64,000 bases of DNA from Pseudomonas sp. B21-040 (GCF_024748695.1 NZ_CP087176.1:2039501-2103500); one strand, 5' to 3'. Positions 30,405 through 41,025 are shown, numbered from the stretch's first letter. Notes: generated by a model not told the origin, from the letters alone. Translations and numbers: made by a program.

Positions 30405-30514
30405 GATCGTTCCCACGCTCTGCGTGGGAATGCCTCCCCGGACGCCCCGCGTCCGTTTCGGCTGGGACGCAGAGCGTCCCTGGCTGCGTTCCCACGCCGA
30501 GCGTGGGAACGATC
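30405..30514. repeat. Palindromic repeat inside the ccoGHIS operon
   Basis: Third copy of the GATCGTTCCCACGC class, between ccoH and ccoI. Outer arms GATCGTTCCCACGCTCTGCG and near-complement; GGACGCcccGCGTCC and GGGACGCagAGCGTCCC inner hairpins. It may affect relative expression of the two genes. Confidence 0.8.
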
Positions 30515-30523
30515 AGGTAAGGC

Positions 30524-31063
30524 TTACTTTTTCAAGTCTTCCGCGCCTTGCAGCGGCTCATCGCCCAGCAGCAGGTCTTTGTCGTGGCTGACCTGTTCTT
30601 CTTCGAACAGGCGCCAGGTCTTGTCACCCTCAACCCCCAGCAGTTCCACAAAGCGACGGCCATCGACCTTGTCGTTCACTTGGCCAATGTAGCGGCCCTG
30701 CTCTGTTTCGCTACGCGCGAGCGTGATCTTGCGATCCTTCTCCGGCTGCGTCGGCGAGATCAGGTTCAGTTCCAGGGTTTTCGGTTGGCTGTTGCCGTTC
30801 AAGTGCAGGTCGACTTCGCCGGTCACGCCGTCCAGATGAACGCTGGCGTGAAGTTGCAGGGTCTGGGCCAGCAGTTCACGGTCAAGCGAGCGGTTGATGC
30901 CTTTGCCAGCCTCGTAGTAGTTGTCGTTCACCAGGTTGTCCGGGTTGTTCACCGCGATAGTCACCATGGACAAGGTCAGGGTCACCGAACAGGCCAGAAT
31001 CCCGATGATGATCCACGGCCAAAGGTGCTTGTACCAAGGACTTGCGGCAGTTGCTGCGGGCAT
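30524..31063 (-). CDS. ccoH: CcoH/FixH-family cbb3 assembly protein
   Basis: 179-aa protein with one membrane segment (about residues 14-38, WPWIIIGILACSVTLTLS) and a periplasmic beta-rich domain. The NDNYYEAGKGIN stretch after the membrane segment is the FixH/CcoH signature. It stabilises the assembling cbb3 complex. It follows ccoG by 11 bp and is separated from ccoI by a repeat element. Confidence 0.92.
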   Translation of the reverse strand: MPAATAASPWYKHLWPWIIIGILACSVTLTLSMVTIAVNNPDNLVNDNYYEAGKGINRSLDRELLAQTLQLHASVHLDGVTGEVDLHLNGNSQPKTLELNLISPTQPEKDRKITLARSETEQGRYIGQVNDKVDGRRFVELLGVEGDKTWRLFEEEQVSHDKDLLLGDEPLQGAEDLKK

Positions 31064-31074
31064 GATCACTTCTC

Positions 31075-32490
31075 TCAACGAATTTGTGGGCCGATGAATC
31101 GGCTCTTGGCTTCAACATGAACGCTGTTGTCATCGGCATCCTTGAGGATGAATTTCACCTCGTTGGTGCTCGATGGCAGTTGTTCTGGTGCGCTGGACAG
31201 TTCCACCGGCTGGCTGAAAATTTCCCCGGCGGCGACTTTGATCTCGCGCTTGCCTTGCAGCCTGAGGTCCGGCAAACCAGTGGCTTCCAGCACGTAGGTA
31301 TGGTCGCGCTGGTCTTTGTTCATGATTTTCAGGCTGTAGACGTTTTCGATCCGGCCTTCGGCGTTCTCGCGGTACAGCACGCGGTCTTTGCTGACGTCGA
31401 AACCGACCAGCGAACGCATGAAGAACGCGGTGATCAACAACGAGATCATCGCCAGCAGCACCACGGCATAGCCGATCAGGCGCGGACGCAGTTTATGGGT
31501 TTTTTGCCCGGACAGGTTGTGCTCGGTGGTGTAGCTGATCAGGCCGCGCGGGTAGTCCATTTTGTCCATAATCGCGTCGCAGGCGTCGATACAGGCCGCG
31601 CACCCGATGCACTCGATTTGCAGGCCGTCTCTGATGTCGATGCCGGTCGGGCAGACCTGGACGCACATGGTGCAATCGATGCAATCGCCAAGGCCTTGCG
31701 CCTTGTAGTCGATGCCTTTCTTGCGAGGCCCACGGGACTCACCACGACGCGGATCGTAGGAGACGATCAGGGTGTCTTTGTCGAACATCACGCTCTGGAA
31801 ACGAGCGTAGGGGCACATGTAAATGCACACCTGTTCGCGCAGCCAGCCGGCATTGCCGTAAGTGGCAAGGGTGAAAAAGCCGACCCAGAAGTACGACCAG
31901 CCATCGGCTTCGCCGGTGAAAAAGTCGAAAACCAGTTCGCGGATGGGCGAGAAGTAACCGACGAAGGTCAGGCCGGTGACAAACCCGATCAACAGCCACA
32001 TCGAATGCTTGCTGAATTTGCGCAGGAGCTTGTTGGCGCTCATGGGCGCCTTGTCCAGTTTGATGCGCTGGTTGCGGTCGCCTTCAGTGACCTTTTCGCA
32101 CCACATGAAAATCCATGTCCAGACACTTTGCGGGCAGGTATAGCCGCACCAGACCCGGCCGGCGTAGACGGTGATGAAGAACAGGCCAAAGGCACTGATG
32201 ATCAAGATGCCGGACAGCAGGATGAAATCCTGAGGCCAGAAGGTTGCACCAAAAATAAAGAATTTACGCTCCGGCAGGTTCCACCAGACGGCTTGATGGC
32301 CGCCCCAATTCAGCCACACCGTGCCGAAATACAACAAAAACAAAAAGGCGCCGCCCATCATTCGCAGGTTGCGGAACAACCCGGTGAAGGCGCGGGTGTA
32401 GATTTTTTCCCGAGAGGCATAGAGGTCGACGCTGTTGTTCGCGTTCTTGTTGGGGGGAGTGACGTCGTGTACCGGAATCTGATTGCTCAT
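31075..32490 (-). CDS. ccoG: CcoG, cbb3 oxidase accessory 4Fe-4S protein
   Basis: 471-aa membrane protein with several N-terminal membrane segments and an NapH-like CGYTCPQSVW motif. Two [4Fe-4S] ferredoxin motifs follow (CIDCTMCVQVCP and CIGCAACIDACD, about residues 265-310), then another membrane segment and a C-terminal Ig-like domain. CcoG reduces copper for delivery to the oxidase. It is the first gene of the leftward ccoGHIS operon; an Anr box lies about 170 bp upstream. Confidence 0.94.
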   Translation of the reverse strand: MSNQIPVHDVTPPNKNANNSVDLYASREKIYTRAFTGLFRNLRMMGGAFLFLLYFGTVWLNWGGHQAVWWNLPERKFFIFGATFWPQDFILLSGILIISAFGLFFITVYAGRVWCGYTCPQSVWTWIFMWCEKVTEGDRNQRIKLDKAPMSANKLLRKFSKHSMWLLIGFVTGLTFVGYFSPIRELVFDFFTGEADGWSYFWVGFFTLATYGNAGWLREQVCIYMCPYARFQSVMFDKDTLIVSYDPRRGESRGPRKKGIDYKAQGLGDCIDCTMCVQVCPTGIDIRDGLQIECIGCAACIDACDAIMDKMDYPRGLISYTTEHNLSGQKTHKLRPRLIGYAVVLLAMISLLITAFFMRSLVGFDVSKDRVLYRENAEGRIENVYSLKIMNKDQRDHTYVLEATGLPDLRLQGKREIKVAAGEIFSQPVELSSAPEQLPSSTNEVKFILKDADDNSVHVEAKSRFIGPQIR

Positions 32491-32657
32491 CGTTGCATCC
32501 CACGGCAGTGGAAAAATGCCCCGGTCAGTACATGCCGACCGCGGTCAAAAAGGGCTGTTGCAGTGGCCCAATGATACGCCTGAAGCTCTAGCTCAAGGGT
32601 GCGACCTTTGGTCGCGTTGGTGGAAAATCATGAATGGTGTAGCGAATGTAACAAAAC

Positions 32658-32671
32658 ATGATTCAGATCAA
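32658..32671 (-). promoter_or_regulatory. Anr box upstream of ccoG
   Basis: ATGAT-TCAG-ATCAA on the forward strand differs from the TTGAT-N4-ATCAA consensus at one base. It is the only clear feature in the 467-bp, AT-richer gap between ccoG and the metallophosphoesterase gene. Confidence 0.65.
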
Positions 32672-32957
32672 TTGACTTCAGAAGTATGGACGAATTTTTG
32701 GCGATGAGGTTCATCGATCTGCTGATTTCTGGTAGGTGGGCGACCGGACAGACCTTTCGCTTCTGTATGTTCGGCACCGGTTTTGCTGTTTTATATAAAA
32801 ACACCCAGCTTTAATAATTTTGGTGCTTGCGGTTTCTGAAATACTATTCATTAATTAGATGGCTGTTGCGTATTTTAATCTTCGGTCTTTTGACATAAGT
32901 TTGTTTTCGGCGAAGAGTCGCCGTTCTTGTTTAGTTCAATGGAAATGGAATTCAATA

Positions 32958-33944
32958 ATGTTGTTAGTTAAAAGTTGTTTGATTGTCAGTCTCGCGATGA
33001 TCTCGCTAGTCAGTAATGCTGCGTATGTGCCGAGCACGAAAAATCCTGAGTTCGCGATATTTACATCTGATCCGCAATACCCCTGGACTGACAAAACGGA
33101 CGCGGGTGTAGAAGAGTCAGATTCTGAACAACAGGCCCGATCCAGAACGCTGATCGAAAGTCAGTACTCCGACATTGCTCATTTCAGGAAGAGCCGTCCA
33201 TGGTTGGAAGTTCCCGTCATGATCAACGGTGATATCACAGCGTATGGTCATGGCTGGCAGCGTTCCTATATCCGCTCGGTGCAGAAGAAGTATTTCGGTA
33301 GCGATTTTGTATACGGATTGGGTAATCATGATTATGAAGGTCTTGATTGTTTTTCCAATAGTTGTGCTGCGGGCAGTATTACCGATTTTGAGGCGCATCA
33401 TCGCGACAAAGTTGGGAGTTTTGATTTGAAGATCAGTGGTCCTTTCTTTAACAGGTTGTATTCCGGAAGCCTCGCTTGGTCCAGAGATGTCGGGGATGTA
33501 CATTTTGTTCAATTGAATAACGAACCGACGTACACGGACCGAATTTACCACCCTCTGAACCCGACTACTTTCGAGATAACGGACTCGCTGGATTGGCTGG
33601 AGCAGAATTTGAAAGAAGCACGCTCCAAAGGTCAGATCATCATTCTTAACATGCATAAACCAAGTTACTGGAAAGGCAGCACGGAACAGGTCGCCAGATT
33701 CCGCAGGATCGTCGCGGATTACAAGGTCACCGCTGTCTTCGCAGGTCATATACACGAGGACGCCGGGGGATTTCACGGTGGATACTTTTTGGGCGATGTG
33801 CCCTTGTTCCTGAGCGGCGCAGCTTCACAGCAGACGTACTTGATTGCCAACTTTTCGAAGGACCGCAAATCCGTGACCGTTGACCTTGTCAAAGGGAACC
33901 ACTGGCCGAGCCGCACCTTCGTGAAAACGATTCCAGTCAAGTAA
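32958..33944 (+). CDS. Secreted calcineurin-like metallophosphoesterase
   Basis: 328 aa with a signal peptide (MLLVKSCLIVSLAMISLVSNAA). Metal-binding motifs of the calcineurin-like fold are visible: SDPQ at 37-40 (the usual DxH is DxQ), GD at 91-92, GNHD at 122-125, a His in NMHKPSYW, and GHIHED near 260. The substrate is unknown; phosphodiesterase or phosphatase activity is inferred. Base composition is clearly more AT-rich than the flanking cco genes and its orientation is opposite, which suggests later insertion between the ccoP1 terminator and ccoG. The ATG at 32958 is chosen because it gives the signal peptide and follows GGAAATGGAA. Confidence 0.8.
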   Translation: MLLVKSCLIVSLAMISLVSNAAYVPSTKNPEFAIFTSDPQYPWTDKTDAGVEESDSEQQARSRTLIESQYSDIAHFRKSRPWLEVPVMINGDITAYGHGWQRSYIRSVQKKYFGSDFVYGLGNHDYEGLDCFSNSCAAGSITDFEAHHRDKVGSFDLKISGPFFNRLYSGSLAWSRDVGDVHFVQLNNEPTYTDRIYHPLNPTTFEITDSLDWLEQNLKEARSKGQIIILNMHKPSYWKGSTEQVARFRRIVADYKVTAVFAGHIHEDAGGFHGGYFLGDVPLFLSGAASQQTYLIANFSKDRKSVTVDLVKGNHWPSRTFVKTIPVK

Positions 33945-33966
33945 ACCTTCACTGATTATCTTCAAC

Positions 33967-34008
33967 GAAAACGGCCCCGCCAATTCTCATTGGCGGGGCC
34001 GTTTTTTG
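33967..34008. terminator. Terminator between the metallophosphoesterase gene and ccoP1
   Basis: AACGGCCCCGCCA-attctcat-TGGCGGGGCCGTT with A run before and T6 after; serves two convergent genes. Confidence 0.85.
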
Positions 34009-34026
34009 TTGCATCAGGCGTTTGCC

Positions 34027-35010
34027 TTACTGAGCGTCTGCCGCCGGAGCCTTCTCACCGTGAGAGAGGCTGTAGACATAAGCAGCCAACAAGTGAACCT
34101 TGTCGTTGCCTTGCAGTTGCTCTTGCGCAGGCATCTGGCCCTGACGGCCGTAACGGATGGTCTGCTGCAGTTGAGCGAAGCTCGAACCGTAGATGAACGC
34201 GGCCGGGTGGGTCAGGTTGGGTGCGCCCATCGCTGGCGTACCTTTGCCTTCCGGACCGTGGCAGGCCACGCAGTTGGCAGCGAACAGCTTTTGACCGGCA
34301 ACCGGGTCAGCCTTGGTGCCTTCCGGCAGTTTGCGGCCATCGAGGTTGGTCAGGACAAACGCCGCGACGTCGGAAACGCCTTGCTCGCCGATCACGTCAG
34401 CCCACGCCGGCATGACCGCGTGACGGCCGCCCATGATGGTGGTCTTGATGGTTTCCGGCTCGCCGCCCCAGCGCCAGTCGGCGTCGGTCAGGTTAGGGAA
34501 GCCATAAGCGCCTTTGGCGTCGGAACCGTGGCAAACCGAGCAGTTGGAGGCGAACAGGCGGCCACCCATCTTCAAGGCTTGCGGGTCTTTGGCGACTTCT
34601 TCGATAGGCATGGACGCGAATTTGGCGAAAATCGGGCCGAACTTGGCGTCCGACTTGGCCATTTCCTTTTCCCATTCGTGAACGCCGGTCCAGCCGGCCT
34701 GGCCGTTGGCGAATGGGGTCTGCTTCTCGGTATCAAGGTAGTTGTAACCCGGCAGCAAGCCTTTCCAGTTGCCCAGGCCCGGGTACAGGACCAGGTAGCC
34801 CAAGGCAAAAATGATGGTGCCCACGAACAGCATGAACCACCATTTTGGCAGTGGGTTGTCGTACTCCTCGATCCCGTCGAAGGAGTGGCCAACCGTTTCG
34901 TCCGTCTGCTCGGTGCGCTGGCCCTTGCGGGTGGACAGCAGCAGCCAGGTCAGGGCGAAGATGGTGCCGAGACTGAGGACTGTGACGTACAGACTCCAGA
35001 ACGTAGTCAT
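34027..35010 (-). CDS. ccoP1: cbb3 cytochrome oxidase subunit CcoP1 (diheme)
   Basis: 327-aa membrane-anchored diheme cytochrome c that feeds electrons to CcoN. Two membrane segments (about 5-25 and 58-78) precede two heme sites, CSVCH (C157, C160, H161) and CVACH (C247, C250, H251). The segment [17 protein letters not shown] (about 90-106) is largely absent from CcoP2, giving an otherwise aligned but longer protein. It overlaps ccoQ1 by 4 bp. Confidence 0.95.
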   Translation of the reverse strand: MTTFWSLYVTVLSLGTIFALTWLLLSTRKGQRTEQTDETVGHSFDGIEEYDNPLPKWWFMLFVGTIIFALGYLVLYPGLGNWKGLLPGYNYLDTEKQTPFANGQAGWTGVHEWEKEMAKSDAKFGPIFAKFASMPIEEVAKDPQALKMGGRLFASNCSVCHGSDAKGAYGFPNLTDADWRWGGEPETIKTTIMGGRHAVMPAWADVIGEQGVSDVAAFVLTNLDGRKLPEGTKADPVAGQKLFAANCVACHGPEGKGTPAMGAPNLTHPAAFIYGSSFAQLQQTIRYGRQGQMPAQEQLQGNDKVHLLAAYVYSLSHGEKAPAADAQ

Positions 35011-35192
35011 TCTTTGTTACTCCTAGAAGCTTGCTCGACGTGCTTGATGGCTTCGGGATCATCCGCGAAAGGCAGCAAGGTCGCGTCTTCAAACTCCGAC
35101 TTGCGCTTGGGGCTGAACACCCACAACGCCAGACCGATGAAGGCCACCATCACAACAACGGTGCCCAGGCCACGAATCATCCCGATATCCAT
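35007..35192 (-). CDS. ccoQ1: cbb3 oxidase small subunit CcoQ1
   Basis: 61 aa with one membrane segment ([20 protein letters not shown]) and a charged tail ([19 protein letters not shown]). CcoQ stabilises the cbb3 core. It lies between ccoO1 and ccoP1, overlapping the latter by 4 bp. Confidence 0.92.
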   Translation of the reverse strand: MDIGMIRGLGTVVVMVAFIGLALWVFSPKRKSEFEDATLLPFADDPEAIKHVEQASRSNKE

Positions 35193-35197
35193 CTAAA

Positions 35198-35806
35198 TCA
35201 CCGTTTGCTTTTGATGATGGTGCCCAGGCCTTGCAGATAGGCCACCAGCGCGTCCATTTCGGTTTTGCCCTTCACAGCATCCTTGGCACCGGCGATGTCT
35301 TCGTCGGTGTAAGGAACGCCGAGCGTGCGCAAGACTTCCATTTTCTTGGCGGTGTCTTTGCCGTCGAGCTTGTTTTCCACGAGGAACGGGTACGCCGGCA
35401 TTTTCGACTCGGGCACGACGTTGCGCGGGTTGTACAAGTGCGCACGCTGCCAGTCATCGGAGTAACGACCGCCGACACGGGCCAGGTCCGGACCGGTACG
35501 CTTGGAACCCCACAGGAACGGGTGATCCCAGACGCTTTCACCGGCAACCGAGTAGTGGCCGTAACGTTCGGTTTCAGCGCGGAACGGGCGGATCATCTGC
35601 GAGTGGCAGCCGACACAACCGTTGGCGATGTAGATGTCGCGGCCTTCCAGTTCAAGGGCGGGACGCGGCTTCATGCCTTCGACCGGCTTGTTGGTGACGT
35701 CCTGGAAAAACAGCGGAACGATCTGGGTCAGGCCGCCGATGCTGACGGCAATAACCATGAAGAAGGCCAGCAGGCCAATATTCTTCTCGACTGCTTCATG
35801 CTTCAT
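35198..35806 (-). CDS. ccoO1: cbb3 cytochrome oxidase subunit CcoO1 (monoheme)
   Basis: 202-aa monoheme cytochrome c. One N-terminal membrane segment (about 10-34), heme site CVGCHSQ (C64, C67, H68) and a distal methionine in [10 protein letters not shown] as sixth-ligand candidate. Start and ccoN1 stop share one base (TGATG), indicating coupled translation. Confidence 0.95.
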   Translation of the reverse strand: MKHEAVEKNIGLLAFFMVIAVSIGGLTQIVPLFFQDVTNKPVEGMKPRPALELEGRDIYIANGCVGCHSQMIRPFRAETERYGHYSVAGESVWDHPFLWGSKRTGPDLARVGGRYSDDWQRAHLYNPRNVVPESKMPAYPFLVENKLDGKDTAKKMEVLRTLGVPYTDEDIAGAKDAVKGKTEMDALVAYLQGLGTIIKSKR

Positions 35807-37248
35807 CAGTGAGCTCCAACTACAGCAATCTGTTCGGCGGCTGCAGCTTCAGCCGGGTTCGAGGCACGTACGGTGCGCCATACGTTGTAGGCCATGAACA
35901 GCATGCCGCTGGCAAAGAACGCACCGCCCAGGGCGCGAACGATGAAACCAGGGTGGCTGGCTTGCAGCGCTTCGACGAACGAGTAGGTGAGGGTGCCGTC
36001 GTCGTTGATTGCACGCCACATCAGACCCTGGGTAATGCCGTTGACCCACATCGACGCGATGTACAGAACGGTACCGATGGTCGCGAGCCAGAAGTGCGTG
36101 TTGATCAGGCCAGTGCTGTGCATCTGCGCGCGACCGAACAGCTTCGGAATCATGTGGTAGATCGCGCCGATCGAGATCATCGCTACCCAGCCCAAGGCAC
36201 CGGCGTGTACGTGGCCGATGGTCCAGTCAGTGTAGTGAGACAGCGAGTTGACGGTCTTGATGGCCATCATCGGACCTTCGAAGGTCGACATGCCGTAGAA
36301 CGCCAGCGACACGACCAGGAAACGCAGGATCGGGTCGGTGCGCAGCTTATGCCAGGCGCCCGACAGGGTCATCATGCCGTTGATCATGCCGCCCCAGCTC
36401 GGAGCCAGCAGGATGATCGACATCGCCATGCCCAGCGATTGTGCCCAGTCCGGCAGAGCGGTGTAGTGCAGGTGGTGCGGACCGGCCCATATGTACAGGG
36501 TGATCAGCGCCCAGAAGTGCACGATGGACAAGCGATAGGAGTAGATCGGACGCTCGGCCTGCTTCGGAACGAAGTAGTACATCATCCCCAGGAAGCCGGT
36601 GGTCAGGAAGAAACCTACGGCGTTGTGGCCGTACCACCACTGGATCATCGCGTCAGTCGCACCCGAGTAGGCCGAGTAGGACTTGAACAGGCTGACCGGC
36701 AGCGACATGTGGTTGACGATGTGCAGCATCGCGGTCACGACAATGAACGCGCCGTAGAACCAGTTACCGACATAGATGTGCTTGGTCTTGCGCTTGACGA
36801 TGGTGCCGAAGAACACCAGTGCGTAAACGATCCAGACAATGGCCAGCAAAATTGCCAGAGGCCATTCCAGCTCAGCGTATTCCTTGGTGGTGGTGTAACC
36901 CAACGGCAAGGTGATGCCTGCACCGACGATCACCGCTTGCCAACCCCAGAAGTGGAAGGCTGCGAGGCTGTCGGAAATCAGTCGCGTTTGGCAGGTTCGC
37001 TGCACGACGTAATAAGAAGTGGCAAACAGTGCACAACCACCGAAGGCGAAAATCACCAGGTTGGTGTGCAACGGGCGTAGGCGTCCAAAAGTCGTCCACG
37101 GCAGACCGAAGTTCAATTCCGGCCATACGAGCTGTGAGGCGATGAAGACACCGAGCCCCATGCCAAGGATCCCCCAGACCACCGTCATGATGGCGAACTG
37201 GCGGACTACCTTATAGTTATAAGCAGTCGGACTGATTGCTGTGCTCAT
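35806..37248 (-). CDS. ccoN1: cbb3 cytochrome oxidase catalytic subunit CcoN1
   Basis: 480-aa heme-copper oxidase core with 12 membrane segments that reduces oxygen to water. Conserved heme and CuB histidine regions include [43 protein letters not shown] and [14 protein letters not shown]. The ATG at 37248 ([15 protein letters not shown]) is chosen; a longer frame extends into the promoter. It is the first gene of operon 1, which in P. aeruginosa is the constitutively expressed set; only a poor Anr-like site lies upstream here. Confidence 0.96.
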   Translation of the reverse strand: MSTAISPTAYNYKVVRQFAIMTVVWGILGMGLGVFIASQLVWPELNFGLPWTTFGRLRPLHTNLVIFAFGGCALFATSYYVVQRTCQTRLISDSLAAFHFWGWQAVIVGAGITLPLGYTTTKEYAELEWPLAILLAIVWIVYALVFFGTIVKRKTKHIYVGNWFYGAFIVVTAMLHIVNHMSLPVSLFKSYSAYSGATDAMIQWWYGHNAVGFFLTTGFLGMMYYFVPKQAERPIYSYRLSIVHFWALITLYIWAGPHHLHYTALPDWAQSLGMAMSIILLAPSWGGMINGMMTLSGAWHKLRTDPILRFLVVSLAFYGMSTFEGPMMAIKTVNSLSHYTDWTIGHVHAGALGWVAMISIGAIYHMIPKLFGRAQMHSTGLINTHFWLATIGTVLYIASMWVNGITQGLMWRAINDDGTLTYSFVEALQASHPGFIVRALGGAFFASGMLFMAYNVWRTVRASNPAEAAAAEQIAVVGAH

Positions 37249-37333
37249 TCTAAGGTTCCACGGTTTGGGTGTTTTATTAGGAGTAAAAATCGGCCGCAAG
37301 TATGGAGAAAGCAGGGGGTCATTGCAACGCGCC

Positions 37334-37347
37334 ATGACCTGGGTCAA
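37334..37347 (-). promoter_or_regulatory. Degenerate Anr-like half site upstream of ccoN1
   Basis: On the reverse strand it reads TTGAC-CCAG-GTCAT: one good half and one poor half of the FNR/Anr consensus, about 90 bp before ccoN1. The rest of the 482-bp gap to ccoP2 holds no gene that I can support. Confidence 0.35.
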
Positions 37348-37689
37348 TGCTTTCAAAAGCTGATTCTGCGGCCTTTCCATGCGCCGCGTAAGGACAAAAT
37401 TGCCCGTGGGCAAAATGTCGCAGCGAACGAAAATGATGAGGGGGCCAGGTCAGATGTAACGGAGTGTGTTGAAACGCAACGATCCAGTGACCGATGGCAA
37501 TTGGCGCGACAGCCGGTATCTACCAGCCTTTGCGGGTTGTCATCGGACAGAATTGTCGAACACATCGGCTAAAAACGACCCGGAACCGGCCCATGCCAGT
37601 TCGCACGGAGCAAGCTTAGACCCGAATCTGGCGAACCGAAAGAAAGAGCAGGGGGAGGGTGCGACAATGAGTCGCAAAGGGGCAGGGAA

Positions 37690-37715
37690 CTGCCGCATTG
37701 CGCAGAATGCGGCAG
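37690..37715 (-). terminator. Hairpin after ccoP2
   Basis: CTGCCGCATT-gcgcag-AATGCGGCAG forms a 10-bp stem 16 bp past the ccoP2 stop, but without a clear T tract. It may be a weak or Rho-dependent end, or only an mRNA 3' stabiliser. Confidence 0.4.
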
Positions 37716-37730
37716 CAGAGCGGTCCAGAT

Positions 37731-38684
37731 TTATTCGTTCTTGCCTTCAGCCTGCAAACGCTCGGTGTTCAACCCGTGGGACAGGCTGAACACGTAAGCC
37801 GCCAGCAATTGCACTTTGTCGTTGCCGAGCAATTCGTTCTGCGCTGGCATATGACCCTGGCGGCCATGACGAATCGTTTGTTCAAGCTGCGTCAGGCTCG
37901 TACCGTAAATGAAACCGGCTGGGTGCGTCAGGTTCGGCGCGCCCATGGCTTGCGTACCCTGGCCGTTTGCCCCGTGACACGCGGTGCAGGTGGTGCTGAA
38001 CAGTTGCTGTCCGGCTTGCAGGTCAGCGCCGCTGTTGGCAGGCAACGGCAGGCCGGCCAGGTCATGACGCACATACGCGGCGACATTCTTCACACCCGCC
38101 TCGCCGAGGATTTCACCCCAGGCCGGCATCGCGGCCATGCGTCCGCCCATGATGGTGGTCTTGATGGTGTCCGCCGCGCCCCCCCAACGCCAATCGCTGT
38201 CGGCCAGGTTCGGGAAGCCGAACGCGCCCTTGGCATCCGAGCCGTGGCAGACCGAGCAGTTGGACGCAAACAGGCGGCCGCCCATTTTCAGCGCTTGCGG
38301 GTCCTTGGCCACTTCTTCCACCGGCATGGCGGCGAATTTGGCGAAGATCGGCCCGAACTTCGCGTCGGCCTTGGCCATCTCCTTTTCCCATTCATGCGCG
38401 CCGGTCCAGCCGTTTTCATAGCCCGGCAAGATGCCTTTCCAGTTGCCCAGGCCCGGATAAAGGATCAGATAACCCACGGCAAACACCAACGTGCCGGCAA
38501 ACAGCATGAACCACCACTGCGGCAGCGGGTTGTCGTATTCCTCGATGCCGTCGAAGCTGTGGCCCATGGTCTGGTCGACGCTGCCCTTGGTTTCGCCCTT
38601 GCGAGTGCCGATCAGCAGCCAGGTCAGGCCGATCAGGCTGCCGATGGTCAGCACGCAGATCCACGTACTCCAGAAGGTGGTCAT
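37731..38684 (-). CDS. ccoP2: cbb3 cytochrome oxidase subunit CcoP2 (diheme)
   Basis: 317-aa paralogue of CcoP1 with the same architecture: two membrane segments and heme sites CSVCH (C143, C146, H147) and CTACH (C233, C236, H237). It lacks most of the insertion present after LPGYN in CcoP1. Last gene of the second cco operon, overlapping ccoQ2 by 4 bp. Confidence 0.95.
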   Translation of the reverse strand: MTTFWSTWICVLTIGSLIGLTWLLIGTRKGETKGSVDQTMGHSFDGIEEYDNPLPQWWFMLFAGTLVFAVGYLILYPGLGNWKGILPGYENGWTGAHEWEKEMAKADAKFGPIFAKFAAMPVEEVAKDPQALKMGGRLFASNCSVCHGSDAKGAFGFPNLADSDWRWGGAADTIKTTIMGGRMAAMPAWGEILGEAGVKNVAAYVRHDLAGLPLPANSGADLQAGQQLFSTTCTACHGANGQGTQAMGAPNLTHPAGFIYGTSLTQLEQTIRHGRQGHMPAQNELLGNDKVQLLAAYVFSLSHGLNTERLQAEGKNE

Positions 38685-38881
38685 GGCCGGGTACTCCTTG
38701 TTTCAGGTTCTTGGGTGGCGTCATCGGGTTTCGGTTCGTCGGCGAACGGCAGCAGGCGTGCTTCGGCAAATTCCGGATTGCGCTTGCTGTTGAACACCCA
38801 CAACGTCAGCCCGACGAAAGCCACAAACACCACGACCGTGCCCAGGCCGCGGATCATTCCAGTGCTCATTTCAATGACCAT
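38681..38881 (-). CDS. ccoQ2: cbb3 oxidase small subunit CcoQ2
   Basis: 66 aa with one membrane segment ([20 protein letters not shown]) and a charged tail. The ATG at 38881 is chosen because GAGGTG lies 4 nt upstream, overlapping the ccoO2 stop; the internal ATG at 38869 aligns with CcoQ1 but has no ribosome site at the right distance. Confidence 0.88.
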   Translation of the reverse strand: MVIEMSTGMIRGLGTVVVFVAFVGLTLWVFNSKRNPEFAEARLLPFADEPKPDDATQEPETRSTRP

Positions 38882-38884
38882 GGC

Positions 38885-39493
38885 TCACCTCTTGCTCTTG
38901 ATGGCAGTGCCGAGCACTTGCAGATAGGCGACCAGGGCATCCATTTCGGTCTTGCCCTTGAGTGAGGCGACGGCGCCTGTGATGTCGTCGTCGGTGTACG
39001 GCACGCCAAGGGTGCGCATTGCCTTGATCTTGGTTTCGGTGTGGCTGCTGTCGAGTTGATTGGCCACCAGCCACGGGTAGGCGGGCATTTTCGATTCCGG
39101 CACCACGTTGCGCGGGTTGTACAAGTGCGCGCGGTGCCAGTCTTCCGAGTAACGTCCGCCGACCCGGGCCAGGTCCGGACCGGTACGTTTCGAGCCCCAC
39201 AGGAACGGGTGATCCCAGACGCTTTCCCCGGCGACCGAGTAGTGGCCGTAGCGTTCGGTCTCGGCGCGGAACGGGCGGATCATCTGCGAGTGGCAGCCGA
39301 CGCAGCCTTCGCGGATATAGATATCGCGACCTTCCAGTTGCAGGGCGGTGTAGGGCTTCATGCCTTCCACTGGTTTATTGGTCACGTCCTGGAAGAACAG
39401 CGGGACGATCTGGGTCAGGCCGCCGATGCTCACTGCCAGTACCATCAGCAACAGCAGCAGGCCGACGTTTTTTTCGATTGTTTCGTGTTTCAT
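38885..39493 (-). CDS. ccoO2: cbb3 cytochrome oxidase subunit CcoO2 (monoheme)
   Basis: 202 aa, nearly identical in design to CcoO1: membrane segment about 10-34, heme site CVGCHSQ (C64, C67, H68), and [10 protein letters not shown]. It lies 10 bp after ccoN2 in operon 2. Confidence 0.95.
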   Translation of the reverse strand: MKHETIEKNVGLLLLLMVLAVSIGGLTQIVPLFFQDVTNKPVEGMKPYTALQLEGRDIYIREGCVGCHSQMIRPFRAETERYGHYSVAGESVWDHPFLWGSKRTGPDLARVGGRYSEDWHRAHLYNPRNVVPESKMPAYPWLVANQLDSSHTETKIKAMRTLGVPYTDDDITGAVASLKGKTEMDALVAYLQVLGTAIKSKR

Positions 39494-39503
39494 GGCGGAC
39501 TCC

Positions 39504-40928
39504 TCAAGCCATCTGCGCGGCAGCGGCGACGTCGGCGGGCTGCGAGGCCCGCACGGTGCGCCAAGTGTTGTAAGCCATCAGGAACATGCCGCTGAGGAAG
39601 ATCGCCCCGCCTACCAGCCGCACGATGAAGCCTGGGTGACTGGCCACCAGCGTTTCGACGAAGGAGTAGGTCAGCGTGCCGTCTTCGTTGACGGCGCGCC
39701 ACATCAGGCCCTGAGCGATGCCGTTGACCCACATCGAGGCGATGTACAGCACGGTGCCGATGGTAGCGAGCCAGAAGTGCGCGTTGATCAGGCCGATGCT
39801 GTGCATCTGCTCGCGGCCGAAGACTTTCGGAATCATGTGGTACAGCGCACCGATGGAAATCATCGCCACCCAGCCCAGAGCGCCAGCGTGAACGTGGCCG
39901 ATGGTCCAGTCGGTGTAGTGAGACAGTGCGTTGACGGTCTTGATGGCCATCATCGGGCCTTCGAAGGTCGACATGCCGTAGAACGCCAGCGACACCACGA
40001 GGAAGCGCAGGATCGGGTCGCTGCGCAACTTATGCCAGGCGCCCGACAGGGTCATCATGCCGTTGATCATCCCGCCCCAGCTGGGTGCCAGCAGAATCAA
40101 GGACATCACCATGCCCAGCGACTGTGCCCAGTCCGGCAGCGCGGTGTAGTGCAAGTGGTGCGGACCGGCCCAGATGTACAGGGTGATCAGCGCCCAGAAG
40201 TGCACGATGGAGAGGCGATAGGAATACACCGGACGTTCGGCCTGCTTCGGAACGAAGTAGTACATCATCCCGAGGAAACCGGCGGTGAGGAAAAAGCCCA
40301 CGGCGTTGTGGCCGTACCACCACTGCACCATGGCATCGGTCGCACCGGCGTACACCGAGTAGGACTTGGTGAAACTGACCGGCAATTCCATGTTGTTGAC
40401 GAGGTGCAAAATGGCCACGGTGATGATGAACCCACCGAAGAACCAGTTACCGACATAGATGTGCTTGGTCTTGCGCTTGACCAGCGTGCCGAAGAACACG
40501 ATGGCGTAGGCGACCCAGACGATGGTGATCAGGATGTCGATCGGCCATTCCAGCTCGGCGTATTCCTTGGAGCTGGTGTAACCCAGCGGCAGGCTGATCG
40601 CTGCCAGCAGGATCACCAGTTGCCAGCCCCAGAAGCAGAACGCGGCAATTTTCGGCGCGAACAGCTGCGTTTGGCAGGTGCGTTGCACCGAATAAAACGA
40701 ACTGGCGAACAGGGCGCAACCGCCGAAGGCGAAGATCACCGCGTTGGTGTGCAACGGGCGCAACCGGCCGAAACTGGTCCACGGCAGATTGAAGTTGAGT
40801 TCGGGCCAGACCAATTGGGCCGCGAGAAAAACCCCGAGCCCCATGCCGACGATGCCCCACACCACCGTCATAATGGCGAATTGGCGGACCACCTTGTAGT
40901 TGTAGGCGGTACTGATAGAAGTGTTCAT
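39504..40928 (-). CDS. ccoN2: cbb3 cytochrome oxidase catalytic subunit CcoN2
   Basis: 474-aa paralogue of CcoN1 with the same histidine-bearing segments ([41 protein letters not shown]). Differences concentrate in the first third (for example [14 protein letters not shown] instead of [14 protein letters not shown]); the central part is close to identical. First gene of the second cco operon. A near-perfect Anr box lies about 125 bp upstream, inside the divergent hydrolase gene, which fits induction of this set at low oxygen. Confidence 0.96.
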   Translation of the reverse strand: MNTSISTAYNYKVVRQFAIMTVVWGIVGMGLGVFLAAQLVWPELNFNLPWTSFGRLRPLHTNAVIFAFGGCALFASSFYSVQRTCQTQLFAPKIAAFCFWGWQLVILLAAISLPLGYTSSKEYAELEWPIDILITIVWVAYAIVFFGTLVKRKTKHIYVGNWFFGGFIITVAILHLVNNMELPVSFTKSYSVYAGATDAMVQWWYGHNAVGFFLTAGFLGMMYYFVPKQAERPVYSYRLSIVHFWALITLYIWAGPHHLHYTALPDWAQSLGMVMSLILLAPSWGGMINGMMTLSGAWHKLRSDPILRFLVVSLAFYGMSTFEGPMMAIKTVNALSHYTDWTIGHVHAGALGWVAMISIGALYHMIPKVFGREQMHSIGLINAHFWLATIGTVLYIASMWVNGIAQGLMWRAVNEDGTLTYSFVETLVASHPGFIVRLVGGAIFLSGMFLMAYNTWRTVRASQPADVAAAAQMA

Positions 40929-41025
40929 GGTTCCCCATCCACGGTTCAGCCGAAGTGAAGGCGTCTCGCAAGGCAATGACGCTCCCTTCGCCTGGAGTTA
41001 TAGGCAGACTAAAAGCGAGGCAAGC

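Noticed and set aside
31084..32574. Long open frame (496 codons) on the strand opposite ccoG
   Set aside because: Antisense to a clear CcoG sequence; such long shadows are common in GC-rich DNA. Its translation has no recognisable domain.
37466..37789. Possible small protein in the ccoN1-ccoP2 gap
   Set aside because: No ribosome site, odd composition, and it runs into ccoP2 on the other strand.
39360..40958. Long open frame (532 codons) opposite ccoN2/ccoO2
   Set aside because: The same type of shadow also occurs opposite ccoN1, following the codon bias of the real gene.
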